A DNA stretch of 64,000 nucleotides from NCBI GenBank assembly GCA_965115995.1, contig OZ220472.1:868001-932000 (forward strand), written 5' to 3'. Within the stretch, counting starts at the first letter, position 1. Each line of letters starts with the position of its first letter. A program made the translations under genes and the position numbers. This stretch comes from Poriferisodalis sp026713105 (GTDB lineage Bacteria; Actinomycetota; Acidimicrobiia; Acidimicrobiales; Poriferisodalaceae). The notes beneath the pieces were generated by a model, which did no database searches, was not told the origin of the DNA, and was given only the letters and a program-made list of their open reading frames with translations. Shown piece after piece: positions 63,286-64,000 of this stretch.

Positions 63286-64000
63286 GTGAGTGAGCAGACT
63301 GCGTTGGTCGTGGGCGGCACGGGTCCGACTGGGCCCCACGTGGTGAAGGGCTTGCTCGAGCGGGGCTACCGGGTCACGATTCTGCACACCGGACGCCACG
63401 AGGCTGACGAGATCACCGATCTCGTCACCCACATTCATACCGACCCGTTCAATGCCGACCAGTTCACTGCTGCGATCGGGCGGGCTACCTACGACCTGTC
63501 GGTGGTCATGTACGGCCGGCTGCGCGAGATCGCGCGGGTGATGGCCGGTCGCGTCGCCAAGTTCGTGAGCATCGGCGGTTTCCCCGTGTACAGCGGCTGG
63601 GGAGACGCAGATGCGCTCTGGCCGGCAGGCATGCGAGTGCCCACGCGCGAGCACGATCGCTTGGTCTCCGATGAGGGGCCTGAGTTCCGTGTGAACACCA
63701 AGGTGCGCCAGATCGCGAATACCGAGCTCGTCGTATTCCGCGAGCACCCAACGGCGTCGCACCTTCGCTACCCGTGGATTTATGGCCCCGGCCAGATCAG
63801 CCCGCGCGAGTGGAAGATCGTGCGCCGTGTGCTAGACGGCCGCACGCGCATCGTGCTGCCCGACGGCGGTGTGACGTTGCAGGCTTCGGCAGACGCGCGC
63901 AATGCCGCTGCGATGGTGCTGGCGACAGTCGATGCCGGCGCACGCTCGTCGGGGCAGGCCTACAACGTCTCCGACGAGTGGACGCCCACGCTGCTGCAGT
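63286..64000 (+). CDS. NAD-dependent epimerase/dehydratase family protein (partial, cut by window end)
   Basis: The first 238 residues of an extended SDR. The NAD turn is GGTGPTGPHVV (10-20), variant from the usual GxxGxxG with Pro at two positions, followed by a second strand with VTILHTG. VVMYGRLREIARVMAGRVAKFVSIGGF and LRYPWIYGPGQISPREW are visible. GTG 63286 is preceded by AAGGAG 5 bp upstream. No stop occurs before the window ends. It could be a reductase of isoflavone or sugar-nucleotide type; substrate unknown. Confidence 0.8.
   Translation, partial: MSEQTALVVGGTGPTGPHVVKGLLERGYRVTILHTGRHEADEITDLVTHIHTDPFNADQFTAAIGRATYDLSVVMYGRLREIARVMAGRVAKFVSIGGFPVYSGWGDADALWPAGMRVPTREHDRLVSDEGPEFRVNTKVRQIANTELVVFREHPTASHLRYPWIYGPGQISPREWKIVRRVLDGRTRIVLPDGGVTLQASADARNAAAMVLATVDAGARSSGQAYNVSDEWTPTLLQ

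Overview
The window is high-GC DNA from an actinobacterium. Gene order in the left half is the conserved actinobacterial block folC-ndk-mreBCD-PBP2-rodA-(radical SAM TIGR03960)-(TIGR03936)-RNase E/G-rplU-rpmA-obg-proB-proA, with nadD-rsfS a little further on. GTG/TTG starts are frequent, stop/start overlaps are common, and neither tRNA encodes CCA. Together with the acyl-CoA, DmdA-like and dimethylformamidase-like genes this fits an Acidimicrobiia-type (Ilumatobacter-like, possibly marine) organism. That placement is inference, because no rRNA is present.

Layout. 0-5 kb: a small ferredoxin, tRNA-Pro, mmsA, a VOC protein, an SDR, a DmdA/GcvT-like protein and tRNA-Gly. 5-10.2 kb: clpP and tig on the minus strand, divergent from clpX-folC. 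10.4-16.7 kb: ndk and the rod-shape operon mreB-mreC-mreD-PBP2-rodA. 16.7-26.4 kb: a radical SAM pair, RNase E/G, L21, L27, Obg, ProB and ProA. 26.5-32.6 kb: a MoxR ATPase/VWA pair, then a divergent sigma-70 factor overlapping a class II DAHP synthase (minus), then nadD-rsfS. 32.6-39.2 kb: a DUF3048 lipoprotein, galE and membrane or surface glycosyltransferases.

39.2-63 kb is accessory catabolism: a D-aminoacylase-like hydrolase, a CaiB CoA-transferase, an O-acetylhomoserine sulfhydrylase, a 2-hydroxyacid dehydrogenase/hydratase pair, an ArsI/CadI-like protein, then a six-gene minus-strand operon (Baeyer-Villiger-type monooxygenase, two paired acyl-CoA dehydrogenases, enoyl-CoA hydratase, a third acyl-CoA dehydrogenase, acyl-CoA thioesterase). 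After this come an amidase, a HyuA-like protein, an abutting ATPase/PD-(D/E)XK-like gene pair (the best candidate for an undescribed system, possibly defence), a rhodanese, a very large dimethylformamidase-like protein, a low-complexity protein, and an epimerase cut by the window end.

Three kinds of structure are not explained by genes. (1) A dispersed intergenic repeat of about 70-90 bp lies after folC, twice after rpmA, after proB and between the VWA gene and aroF; in two places it supplies the stop codon of the adjacent gene. (2) At three junctions of the acyl-CoA operon the stop/start sequence is duplicated, once as three copies of a GCAA-tetraloop hairpin. (3) Three consecutive strong hairpins form the leader of the unusual sigma factor. 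Statements about function rest on motifs and family knowledge read by eye; no database search was run.
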